Source of the DNA: Sphingomonadaceae bacterium
GTDB taxonomy: Bacteria; Pseudomonadota; Alphaproteobacteria; Sphingomonadales; Sphingomonadaceae
Length of the DNA: 57,976 nt
Assembly: GCA_016742125.1 (NCBI GenBank)
Contig: JACVCM010000008.1
Location: 1 to 57,976, forward strand
Direction: 5' to 3'
Within the stretch, counting starts at the first letter, position 1. Every line of letters begins with the position of its first letter. Under the pieces are notes generated by a model, which ran no database searches, had not been told where the DNA came from, and saw only the letters and a list, made by a program, of their open reading frames with translations. This document shows positions 48,649 through 56,961 of this stretch, piece after piece. Both the position numbers and the translations under genes were made by a program.

Positions 48649-50303
48649 GCTGCGGGTCGCATCCCCACCGACGCAATCTTGTTGTCATTAACCCCGAAAA
48701 GGATCGCGATATTGCCAATCGGCGCCTCGTTGATCGCGACTATTTCGCCGCCGACCAGTTCAGGCAGGTTCATCGGCGTTGAACCCATCGACACCATGTT
48801 GCGCAACATGTCACCGCAGGCCTGAGGACCGTTTTCGGTACCCATCGGGCTGGTCATCACGATATCGTCGTGCATCAGCGCCTGGGCCGCATCGATATCC
48901 TTGTTGATCATCGCCTGCACGAAATTGGTCGCGATGGCGAGGTCTGCTTCTGTTGGCACGGCGGAGCCATTGGCTAATGCTGTGCCGCCTTCCCGGCCGA
49001 GCACGCTCAGTTCATCTTCGGTCTTTTTGCGCGGGGAGATGCTGGCCGCTTCAAAGGCGTTGGACATCATTACCGGACGACCGAACAGGGCTTTGCCGAA
49101 AGTCGCCCAGTTGGTGCGCTGAATTGCCATATGCGCGCCTGCGGTCAGCATGTCCCTTATGCCGCGTTCCATCGGATCGCCTGTTTTCAGGACCGATCCA
49201 CCGGCCCAGGCATTCAGCGTTTCGGCAACCTCGCGCGCGACACGGGCCAGGTTCACATTGGCCATTTCGCTTTCCAGATAGTCGCTGGTCGAGATTTCCT
49301 CGCCATCCTTCCACCGTGCCCAGCAATCGTCGACAACGCGGTAATAATGCGCGCGCGCACCGCGCAGCTTGGCTTCGGCAAGGCCCAGCTCATGCTGGAT
49401 CGCGGGCATGTCGGCAAGCAGATCGCGCACACCAAAGCCGGTCGGTCGCTTGGCCTTTGCCAGCTTGAGAAACTCTTCCAGCATGTGGCGTGCGATACCG
49501 CAATGCACCGCCGCATGGCCGCCCACCCCGATCGGCCCGCGAACATGCAGTGGCGGTTCGGCCATCATCGACATCATCGAAAACGCCCTGTTTTCAGGAA
49601 GGAACAGCTCCTTGACCTCGTAGCTGCCGGAACTCGTACCCCGCAGGCCGATCACATCCCAGCTGCCGTCGACAAACTGGACATCCTTCCGATCGAAATA
49701 AGCGACCATCGGAGGTTCGCCCTGGGGGATCAACGGCGCGCCCTCTGGCGGCGGGAAAGGCATGCCGGGATCATTTTCATCCTGCACAATCTGGAAACCG
49801 CCCAGATAATGGGTGGCGTGACGGGCGTTGGTTGCCCACATCCACTTGCCCTCAAGGATCCGATAGCCGCCATCGACCCGCATCGCGCGACCGGCGGGCA
49901 TCGGCGAACCCGCAACGATGGTAACGGGCGACTTCCAGATGCCTTGGGCAGCTTCAAGATCGAGCCGCATCGTCAGCGCCGCACCTGCAAGGTGGGTCAA
50001 CACGCACCATCCGGCTGTGCCGTCTCCCCTCGCCAGCTCTTCGATGATTCTGAACTGCGTCGGATAATCGAACTGGCTTCCACCCGTCTCCACCGGCCCG
50101 CCCATAAACCAGATGCCGATTTCGCCCATGCGCTCGATAATGTGCTGGGGCAGCCGCCCCTCGCGCTCTGTCTGGGCCGCATGTTCGCGCAGCACCGGAA
50201 TGAGTTCGATTGTTTCGGCAAGTGCTTTCTTGCTCGCCTCGTCCAGTGGCGATATCCGCTCATCATGGCGATATGCGGGATAGTCAACGGTCCGCTCAAA
50301 CAT
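48645..50303 (-). CDS. Acyl-CoA dehydrogenase-fold flavin monooxygenase fused to a SnoaL domain
   Basis: 552 aa, same architecture as 6856-8502. The monooxygenase part (about 15-420) has ETGGSQFDYPTQFRIIEELA, HATHYLGGF, GLRGTSSGSYEV and GVGGHAAV, with IRDMLTAGAHMAIQ at 382-395. After a 40-residue linker, residues about 452-552 are SnoaL-like with TSPMGTENG and IVAINEAPIGNIAIL. The last residues share the stop/start ATGA with the Rieske oxygenase gene. Reduced flavin must come from elsewhere, for example 16950-17468. Probably hydroxylation followed by isomerisation or hydrolysis in one polypeptide (inference). Confidence 0.82.
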   Translation of the reverse strand: MFERTVDYPAYRHDERISPLDEASKKALAETIELIPVLREHAAQTEREGRLPQHIIERMGEIGIWFMGGPVETGGSQFDYPTQFRIIEELARGDGTAGWCVLTHLAGAALTMRLDLEAAQGIWKSPVTIVAGSPMPAGRAMRVDGGYRILEGKWMWATNARHATHYLGGFQIVQDENDPGMPFPPPEGAPLIPQGEPPMVAYFDRKDVQFVDGSWDVIGLRGTSSGSYEVKELFLPENRAFSMMSMMAEPPLHVRGPIGVGGHAAVHCGIARHMLEEFLKLAKAKRPTGFGVRDLLADMPAIQHELGLAEAKLRGARAHYYRVVDDCWARWKDGEEISTSDYLESEMANVNLARVAREVAETLNAWAGGSVLKTGDPMERGIRDMLTAGAHMAIQRTNWATFGKALFGRPVMMSNAFEAASISPRKKTEDELSVLGREGGTALANGSAVPTEADLAIATNFVQAMINKDIDAAQALMHDDIVMTSPMGTENGPQACGDMLRNMVSMGSTPMNLPELVGGEIVAINEAPIGNIAILFGVNDNKIASVGMRPAA

Positions 50304-50375
50304 CGGAAAAACCTTTCTGTCTTGATTCTGGCAACAGATTGAGGGCCCTGAAATTTCCTAGCCAGAGAAACTTCT

Positions 50376-51176
50376 CTAGCTGGCCTCGGGCTTTGATCCG
50401 GCGAAAAGCCTGCGCGCGCCGATGAAGATCAAACGAACCAGCGGCACGATGATCAGCGGTGCCAGTATCGCAGGGATCAGCATCCACCCGCTGGGCGGTG
50501 CCGGCGCCTCAAATCCCGAATTGTCCATTGCCGCCAGCGCACCCAGCTGGATTACAAAACCGAGATAACTGCCAATCAGCAGCGACAACCAGCGCATCAT
50601 CGAACCGCCCAGGATCAGGTCGACAACGATGCGTATCCACCATGGACCCGGCGGCGGAAGAGCATGCACCAGCGCAGCGATCGGGATGCCATATTTCCGC
50701 GTCAACGGCGGATCACCCGGCTTTGGCATAGGCGGGGGAGGCAATATCCACATCATGATGCGCATCCAGCGCGGCAATTGGCCGTCCGGTCCGAGCTTCG
50801 GCGGGCCCATGCGCGGTCCATAGGTACGCAGCAACGGGCCGGTGAGAAATTGTCCTATGACCGCAACGCACGCGACAGCGATCAGTGCTCCTGCGGATAC
50901 CAATGCGATCGATCCAGCAGCGCCAAAAGTAGTGGAGGCCGAACCTGCGATCTCTGAGAGGCTACCCCCACTCAAAAACGACAGCGAGGATAAAGCAACA
51001 ATGCCGAGAGGCGAGGTTGCCGACAAGGACAGCGACGACAGCACCCAAGCGACCGAAACAACTGCGACAACAGCGGTAGCGCCCAGCGCGATCTCCGTCG
51101 GCTTTACCGGAGGCCGTGGACGCATGAAGGCCGGCATCAGCATTATTTCTTCAATGGCGGGGTCGTTGATCGGCAT
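50376..51176 (-). CDS. Membrane protein of unknown function
   Basis: 266 aa. About five hydrophobic segments: two near residues 26-105 rich in Ser/Ala/Val, one around 100-115, and two in the C-terminal third (LSLLIGSYLGFVIQLGALAA; WMLIPAILAPLIIVPLVRLI). A central soluble loop is proline-rich (ILPPPPMPKPGDPP and HALPPPGPWW). No family recognised. GGAGAG precedes the ATG. It lies 72 nt upstream of the flavin monooxygenase-SnoaL operon on the same strand and may be its first gene. Role in transport or enzyme anchoring is possible but unsupported. Confidence 0.7.
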   Translation of the reverse strand: MPINDPAIEEIMLMPAFMRPRPPVKPTEIALGATAVVAVVSVAWVLSSLSLSATSPLGIVALSSLSFLSGGSLSEIAGSASTTFGAAGSIALVSAGALIAVACVAVIGQFLTGPLLRTYGPRMGPPKLGPDGQLPRWMRIMMWILPPPPMPKPGDPPLTRKYGIPIAALVHALPPPGPWWIRIVVDLILGGSMMRWLSLLIGSYLGFVIQLGALAAMDNSGFEAPAPPSGWMLIPAILAPLIIVPLVRLIFIGARRLFAGSKPEAS

Positions 51177-51297
51177 AGTCTCTCCATGGCCCGCAGGCCG
51201 GTATATTATTCTGGCTTAGCTTTCGCCGTGCTGGGATGGAGATAGCGCAGAGAGATATCTGTCCTAGGATAACTTATGACCGAGAAGGGAATTATCG

Positions 51298-51606
51298 ATG
51301 AGCAACCTTGATACGGTGAATGGGTTCTTTAACGCATTGGGCGCAAAGGACCTGGATACCGCCATGACATTTTTCGCCGATGATGCGGTGGTTGAAAGCC
51401 CGATGGGTCCGCAGAACGGCAAGGAACAAATACGCCGAGGTTTGCAAATGATGGCATCCATGCCCGCTCCCCCAGAACCGCCTGTGACTGTTGAAGAGGG
51501 CGACGATGTTGTCGTGAGGATGAAAACCGGCATGGGGCCCATGAAAATGACGTTTTCATTCACTGGCTCATTGATTTCCAGGCAAGTCGTCAAAATGGGA
51601 GGATGA
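51298..51606 (+). CDS. SnoaL/NTF2-like small protein
   Basis: 102 aa, close paralogue of 2203-2511: TVNGFFNALGAKDLDTAMTF, then VVESPMGPQNGKEQIRRGLQ, ending SRQVVKMGG. Single cone-shaped domain of the SnoaL/ketosteroid isomerase superfamily; isomerase, hydrolase or carrier role unknown. AAGGGA precedes the ATG. It is followed after 75 nt by the TetR-SCP2 gene on the same strand and divergent from the membrane protein. With the fused SnoaL domains it forms a four-member local family. Confidence 0.82.
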   Translation: MSNLDTVNGFFNALGAKDLDTAMTFFADDAVVESPMGPQNGKEQIRRGLQMMASMPAPPEPPVTVEEGDDVVVRMKTGMGPMKMTFSFTGSLISRQVVKMGG

Positions 51607-51681
51607 GCTTAAGGCCAAGCTGGTGCTGTTTGCACCAACCGGTTATAGTGCTTGGCCCGAACCGGTCGACAGGAAGGGTCC

Positions 51682-52689
51682 ATGGGCCGCAAGAAGAAGA
51701 TATTTGATCAGGAGATTCTGGTCGCGGCGCGCGAATGTTTCGAGGAGCATGGCTATGCCGTGTCGCTCGACCTGATCGCGCGCCAGCTTGGCGTCACCGC
51801 ACCTGTGCTTTTTTCGCGCTTCGGGACCAAGTTGAACCTGTTCTACGAGGCGATGTTGCCGGACCATTTTGCGGCAATGTTCTATTTCGATTCGCTGCGA
51901 TACGACCCGGAGCAAAGAGCCGATGAACAGCTGCGCGAAATTGCCGTTGAGCTAATCGGTCTGTCGAGGGAGATGAATGAGGTTGCCGACATATTTGCGC
52001 GCAATGCCGTTGCATTACATGAATTGAACCATATCCTTCAAATCCCTGCCCCACCCCCCGTGATCGACGCGCTGGTCCGCTGGCTGGAAGGAGCATTGCA
52101 GGCTGGCGCAATCATTGAGGTCGAGCGCCGCGCGGTAGGCGAGGCGATGCTGGGCATGGCACATGCCATGACAAGCAATATCCTGCGACAGGCAGCCCAA
52201 GGAAAACCTGCCGCTTTGGAAGGACTCGCCGAACATGTCGCAACGATCTTTTGGCGCATGCTTGAACCGGACAGGACAAACACCGCCCAGATCAAATGGC
52301 CAGACCAGGCAGTGGTCAAGGCGTTACCAGCGCGGTCGAAATGGGGGGACGTGCTACGTCGCGACACAATGGTCGTCGAGGATTTGTCAGATGCGACTGC
52401 GCTAACTGCTTCACGCATGCGAAAGCACCTGCCGTTGAATGGCAGTGTGATGTTTGATTTCAACCAGACCGGCGTAATCTTCGTCGAAGTCCAAAACGGC
52501 GTAAACGTCGTCGACAATATGCGTCGTAAAGCGGATTGCACGATGCACATGGCCTTTACCGACTTCTGCGATCTGGAAAACGGATTGGTGGCAAGTCCTG
52601 AACTGATGCACAATGATCGCATAAGGGTCGACGGCGATGTCAGTCTGGCGCTGGAAATGTATAATGCCAGGGTTGGCACCCCCGCCTGA
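51682..52689 (+). CDS. TetR-like regulator fused to a C-terminal SCP2 domain
   Basis: 335 aa from the ATG at 51682 (AGGAAGGG 5 nt before it; an upstream ATG at 51652 is less likely). Residues 1-55 are a TetR helix-turn-helix: FDQEILVAARECFEEHGYA, then LIARQLGVTAPVLFSRFGTK. Residues about 60-205 are the usual TetR helical domain. From about 230 to the end there is an SCP2 domain: NGSVMFDFNQTGVIFVEV, then KADCTMHMAFTDFCDLENG and IRVDGDVSLALEM, parallel to the free SCP2 at 45911. It is proposed to sense the hydrophobic substrate carried by SCP2. The SnoaL gene lies 75 nt upstream; it converges on the crotonase gene 4 nt away. Confidence 0.8.
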   Translation: MGRKKKIFDQEILVAARECFEEHGYAVSLDLIARQLGVTAPVLFSRFGTKLNLFYEAMLPDHFAAMFYFDSLRYDPEQRADEQLREIAVELIGLSREMNEVADIFARNAVALHELNHILQIPAPPPVIDALVRWLEGALQAGAIIEVERRAVGEAMLGMAHAMTSNILRQAAQGKPAALEGLAEHVATIFWRMLEPDRTNTAQIKWPDQAVVKALPARSKWGDVLRRDTMVVEDLSDATALTASRMRKHLPLNGSVMFDFNQTGVIFVEVQNGVNVVDNMRRKADCTMHMAFTDFCDLENGLVASPELMHNDRIRVDGDVSLALEMYNARVGTPA

Positions 52690-52693
52690 CTGA

Positions 52694-53494
52694 TCAATCC
52701 ACGAAATTCGCCGCCCGCTTCTGCATCCCCGCCATCACTGCCTCGATCTGGTTGGGCGTCCGGATGACCCGCGCCTGCCGCTCACTTTCCGCCATCAGGA
52801 TTGCGTCCTCGTCCATGTCGGCAAATGCGTTGAACAGCGCCTTCGCCTCGCGCATCGCCTCTGGATTGCGGTTGGCGATATCGGACGCGATAGCCATGGC
52901 GCGCGCATGCGGGTTTTCATCGACATAGGTTGCGAAACCCAAACCAAGCGCCTCAGCGCCCGAAAACTCCCGGTTGGTGTAGGTCAGTTCGCGCAGAACA
53001 TCGTCACGCACGAGCCCTCGCCAGAGCGCGTAGCCGCCCATGTCGGGGATCAGGCCCCATTTCATCTCCATCACCGCCAGCCGCGCATCGGGCGCGACCA
53101 CGCGGATGTCGGCTCCGCTTGCAATCTGCAGGCCGCCGCCAAAGCAGACGCCATGGACCGCCGCGATCACCGGACATGGCAGTTTCCGCCACAACATTGC
53201 GACCTGCTGGAAATCATTGGCATTGCCGTGCGTCCGATCGGTAAGTTTGTTGAGACCACCGGCGCTAGCGTTCGCCCCGCCACCCGCCATGCTTGCCATA
53301 TCGAGGCCAGCGCAAAAACTGCGCCCCTCGCCCGAAAGGACAATAGCGCGTAAGCCTTTCATCCCCGCCAGTTCGTCGCCCGCGGCAATAATCCCCTGAA
53401 ACATCGCGGGGTCGAGCGCATTCATCTTGTCCGCGCGGGTCAGCCGGACATCGGCGACATGGTTTTCGAAACTTATGCTAACACGGTCATTCAT
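52694..53494 (-). CDS. Crotonase-family enoyl-CoA hydratase/isomerase
   Basis: 266 aa crotonase fold. The oxyanion hole is formed by CAGLD (61-65) and FGGGLQIASGADIRV (118-132); Glu143 (VMEMKWGLIPD) aligns with the first catalytic Glu, while the second position is Asp151 rather than Glu. It acts on CoA thioesters as hydratase, isomerase or hydrolase. It overlaps the upstream isomerase-like gene by 8 nt and is convergent with TetR-SCP2. It may process a side chain or ring-opened CoA ester from the island; a housekeeping beta-oxidation role is also possible. Confidence 0.88.
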   Translation of the reverse strand: MNDRVSISFENHVADVRLTRADKMNALDPAMFQGIIAAGDELAGMKGLRAIVLSGEGRSFCAGLDMASMAGGGANASAGGLNKLTDRTHGNANDFQQVAMLWRKLPCPVIAAVHGVCFGGGLQIASGADIRVVAPDARLAVMEMKWGLIPDMGGYALWRGLVRDDVLRELTYTNREFSGAEALGLGFATYVDENPHARAMAIASDIANRNPEAMREAKALFNAFADMDEDAILMAESERQARVIRTPNQIEAVMAGMQKRAANFVD

Positions 53495-54110
53495 TGCGAT
53501 TTCCCCTCAGCCGAAATTCAACCAGCGGCAACTGATCATTGCCGAAATACATCCACTTGCCGTCGACAAAAATCGTGGGTGAGCCATAGCCGCCGCGTTC
53601 GATCAGTTCGTCGGTGTTGGCACGCAGCAGCGCCTTCACTTCGTCAACAGCGGCTCTAGCCCGCACCGCCTCGCCATCGAGCCCTACGCCATGCGCCACC
53701 GCAACCAGCACCTCAGGGTCGTCGAGATTTTCCTGCGCGCCGAAATAGCTTTCGAAGGCCGCCCTGGTGAACGCCCACAACGCCCTTTGATCATCGGCCA
53801 GCGCACACGCCATCCGCATGGCGTTCACGCTCTTTGCCGGATGCCATTGCGAGGGGAAATTCATCTCCACCCCGGCGAGCGCGGCCCAGTCTTTCAGCAC
53901 CTGCCAGCTATGTTTGAGCTTGCGGTTATCGGTCGCCTCGCGCGCGGCGTAGACTGACTGGTTGACCGCGTTGAACACCCCGCCAACCAGTATCGGCCGC
54001 AAACGCGCCCGCGCGCCTGTTCTCGCCAACACGCCTGACAAATTGGTGAAAGCAAGGTAGGTCCAGGGGCTGGACAGGTCGTAGAAAAATTCGATCCGCT
54101 CTTCTGCCAT
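53487..54110 (-). CDS. 2-hydroxychromene-2-carboxylate isomerase-like (DsbA-fold) protein
   Basis: 207 aa, glutathione-dependent kappa-class/DsbA-like fold. EFFYDLSSPWTYLAF (7-21) has the Ser residues that replace the DsbA Cys and bind glutathione; GGYGSPTIFVDGKW and YFGNDQLPLVE near the C-terminus are isomerase signatures. In naphthalene and related pathways the family opens hydroxychromene carboxylates. It starts the two-gene operon with the crotonase (8-nt overlap). It suggests bicyclic aromatic chemistry in the island, but many members have other uses. Confidence 0.85.
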   Translation of the reverse strand: MAEERIEFFYDLSSPWTYLAFTNLSGVLARTGARARLRPILVGGVFNAVNQSVYAAREATDNRKLKHSWQVLKDWAALAGVEMNFPSQWHPAKSVNAMRMACALADDQRALWAFTRAAFESYFGAQENLDDPEVLVAVAHGVGLDGEAVRARAAVDEVKALLRANTDELIERGGYGSPTIFVDGKWMYFGNDQLPLVEFRLRGNRNE

Positions 54111-54347
54111 GCACCATTCCTCTCGCCCATTTTCATAGCAGCGGGCACGGTTTAATGAAGCGATTAAATCGCCTTGATCTGCCTTTGGATATAGGCTTGC
54201 AAAGCTGGTCCGTGAATTTACACATCTGACCGCATGAAAAGCGACGAGCCGAGGCTGTTAAATTGACTTTAACCATATGCAGTCACAGGAAAGATGGCAT
54301 ATGGATGTCCGACGGATGGGGACAGGGGTTGCGGGGAATTTTTCCTG
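54111..54347. other. Spacer between catabolic island and housekeeping block
   Basis: 237 nt between the divergent isomerase-like gene and the M23 peptidase gene, presumably with two outward promoters. No palindrome, hairpin or recognised motif was seen. An in-frame ATG at 54294 could lengthen the peptidase by 18 residues. Confidence 0.5.
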
Positions 54348-55919
54348 ATGTTTGAAGGCAGGGACATGGGCTTTGCCACCGCGGGTTCGGGCGGCAGCGT
54401 GGTGCTCGCCGACGCTATGGTTGCACCCATGCGCTCAGTTCCGGAGCATAATTGGCGGGATCGGCTCGCCGAACTCGATCTCGTTCCCGATCTGGGCGAG
54501 GATATAGGCTCGCTTCGCTGGTTCAGAGGATTGGCGACGCTGACCGCTCTCAGTGTCGCCGCGATCGCACTGCTCCCCGATTTCGGTCCCGTATATGGTG
54601 CACAACCCCCGCTTCCGACCGAGGCGGAATTCGAAGAAGCCCGAGCCCAAATGATCATGCCCATCGCCTATGGCAGCGATAGTGGCAAGCGCATGGCCGC
54701 AACCGATGCCGTGGTCGCGCTGGCCGGGAGCCCGGAACGTCCGCGCATTGAACTGACGGCAACGCTTGGCCGGGGTGACAGCTTTGCCCGCGTCCTGCAG
54801 CGCGCTGGTGTCGGCGGCGGCGAAGCGGCGAATATCGTGTCGATGGTTTCCGGCGTGACCTCGTTGGGTGACATCGAACCGGGCACACCGGTTGAAATCG
54901 TGCTTGGCAAACGCGCGTCCCGAAACGAGGCCCGGCCACTGGAGTCAGTCGCCTTTCGCGCCCGTTTCGACCTCAATCTGGAAATAAACCGCGAAGGCGG
55001 TGTCTTGCGGCTGGCCCGGAAGCCAATAGCCGTGGATGAAACGCCGCTGCGTATTCGGGGAACCGTCGGTGATAGCCTGTATCGCTCGGCCAGGGCAGCC
55101 GGCGCGCCTGCCAATGCCATTCAGTCCTATCTGAAGATCATTGCCGGGCGCACGTCGCTATCCTCGTTGCGTCCCACCGATGAATTCGACATCATCATCG
55201 ACTACAAGCGCGCCGAAACTGGAGAGGTTAAAGTCGGCGACCTGCTGTATGCCGGGATCGACCGGGACGGAAAATCCGCCATCCAGATGCTGAAATGGAC
55301 CTTGGGTGACAACAGCCAATGGTTCGAGGCGTCAGGTGTCGGCGAATCCAAGGGCGCGCTCAGCCGTCCCATCAACGGCCCGGTCACCTCCGGCTTCGGT
55401 ATGCGGCGCCACCCCATTCTCGGCTATAGCCGGATGCACGCCGGACTCGATTTCAAGGGCGGCTATGGCGCACCGATCTACGCGGTTACCGACGGCACGG
55501 TAACCTATGCCGGCCGTAAAGGCGGCTATGGCAATTTCGTCCAGATCAACCATGGCGGCGGCCTTGCGACAGGTTACGGCCATATGAGCCGCTTTGCCGT
55601 GTCTTCGGGCAGCCGCGTCCGCCGTGGACAGATAATTGGATATGTGGGCTCTACCGGACTTTCGACCGGGCCCCACTTGCATTACGAACTCTATCGTAAC
55701 GGCCGTGCGGTCAACCCGATGTCGGTCAAGTTCACACAGCGCGCGCAACTGTCGGGCAACGACCTCGCGCAGTTCAAGGGCAAGCTGAACAGGCTGAAAT
55801 CGGTCAAGCCAGGGGCAGCCCTGGTTCCGATGAGGCCCAGCACGCGCGTACAGGAAGAACCGAAGCGTGAAATCGACCGTCTGACCCAGCGTATGGACGG
55901 TCACAACATCCGCGGATAA
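54348..55919 (+). CDS. M23-family (LytM-type) metallopeptidase
   Basis: 523 aa cell-wall endopeptidase or divisome factor. An inner-membrane anchor (about 62-80, LATLTALSVAAIALL) is followed by a periplasmic domain and the M23 domain (about 345-460). The zinc site is His364 and Asp368 (RMHAGLDFKGG) with His443/His445 (GPHLHYEL), and His412 (GYGHMSRF); the full active set suggests real hydrolysis. The start at 54348 (MFEGRD) matches the sphingomonad family start better than the ATG at 54294. It is housekeeping and has a different context from the catabolic genes. Confidence 0.9.
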   Translation: MFEGRDMGFATAGSGGSVVLADAMVAPMRSVPEHNWRDRLAELDLVPDLGEDIGSLRWFRGLATLTALSVAAIALLPDFGPVYGAQPPLPTEAEFEEARAQMIMPIAYGSDSGKRMAATDAVVALAGSPERPRIELTATLGRGDSFARVLQRAGVGGGEAANIVSMVSGVTSLGDIEPGTPVEIVLGKRASRNEARPLESVAFRARFDLNLEINREGGVLRLARKPIAVDETPLRIRGTVGDSLYRSARAAGAPANAIQSYLKIIAGRTSLSSLRPTDEFDIIIDYKRAETGEVKVGDLLYAGIDRDGKSAIQMLKWTLGDNSQWFEASGVGESKGALSRPINGPVTSGFGMRRHPILGYSRMHAGLDFKGGYGAPIYAVTDGTVTYAGRKGGYGNFVQINHGGGLATGYGHMSRFAVSSGSRVRRGQIIGYVGSTGLSTGPHLHYELYRNGRAVNPMSVKFTQRAQLSGNDLAQFKGKLNRLKSVKPGAALVPMRPSTRVQEEPKREIDRLTQRMDGHNIRG

Positions 55920-55958
55920 GCGATTGAGCAAGCTCGATTGCTCGGCTAGACACCGGCG

Positions 55959-56960
<1,002 letters not shown>

Positions 56961-56961
56961 C

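Noticed and set aside
49131..50342. 403-codon open frame on the plus strand
   Set aside because: Antisense shadow of the flavin monooxygenase-SnoaL gene; no recognisable domain or credible ribosome-binding site.
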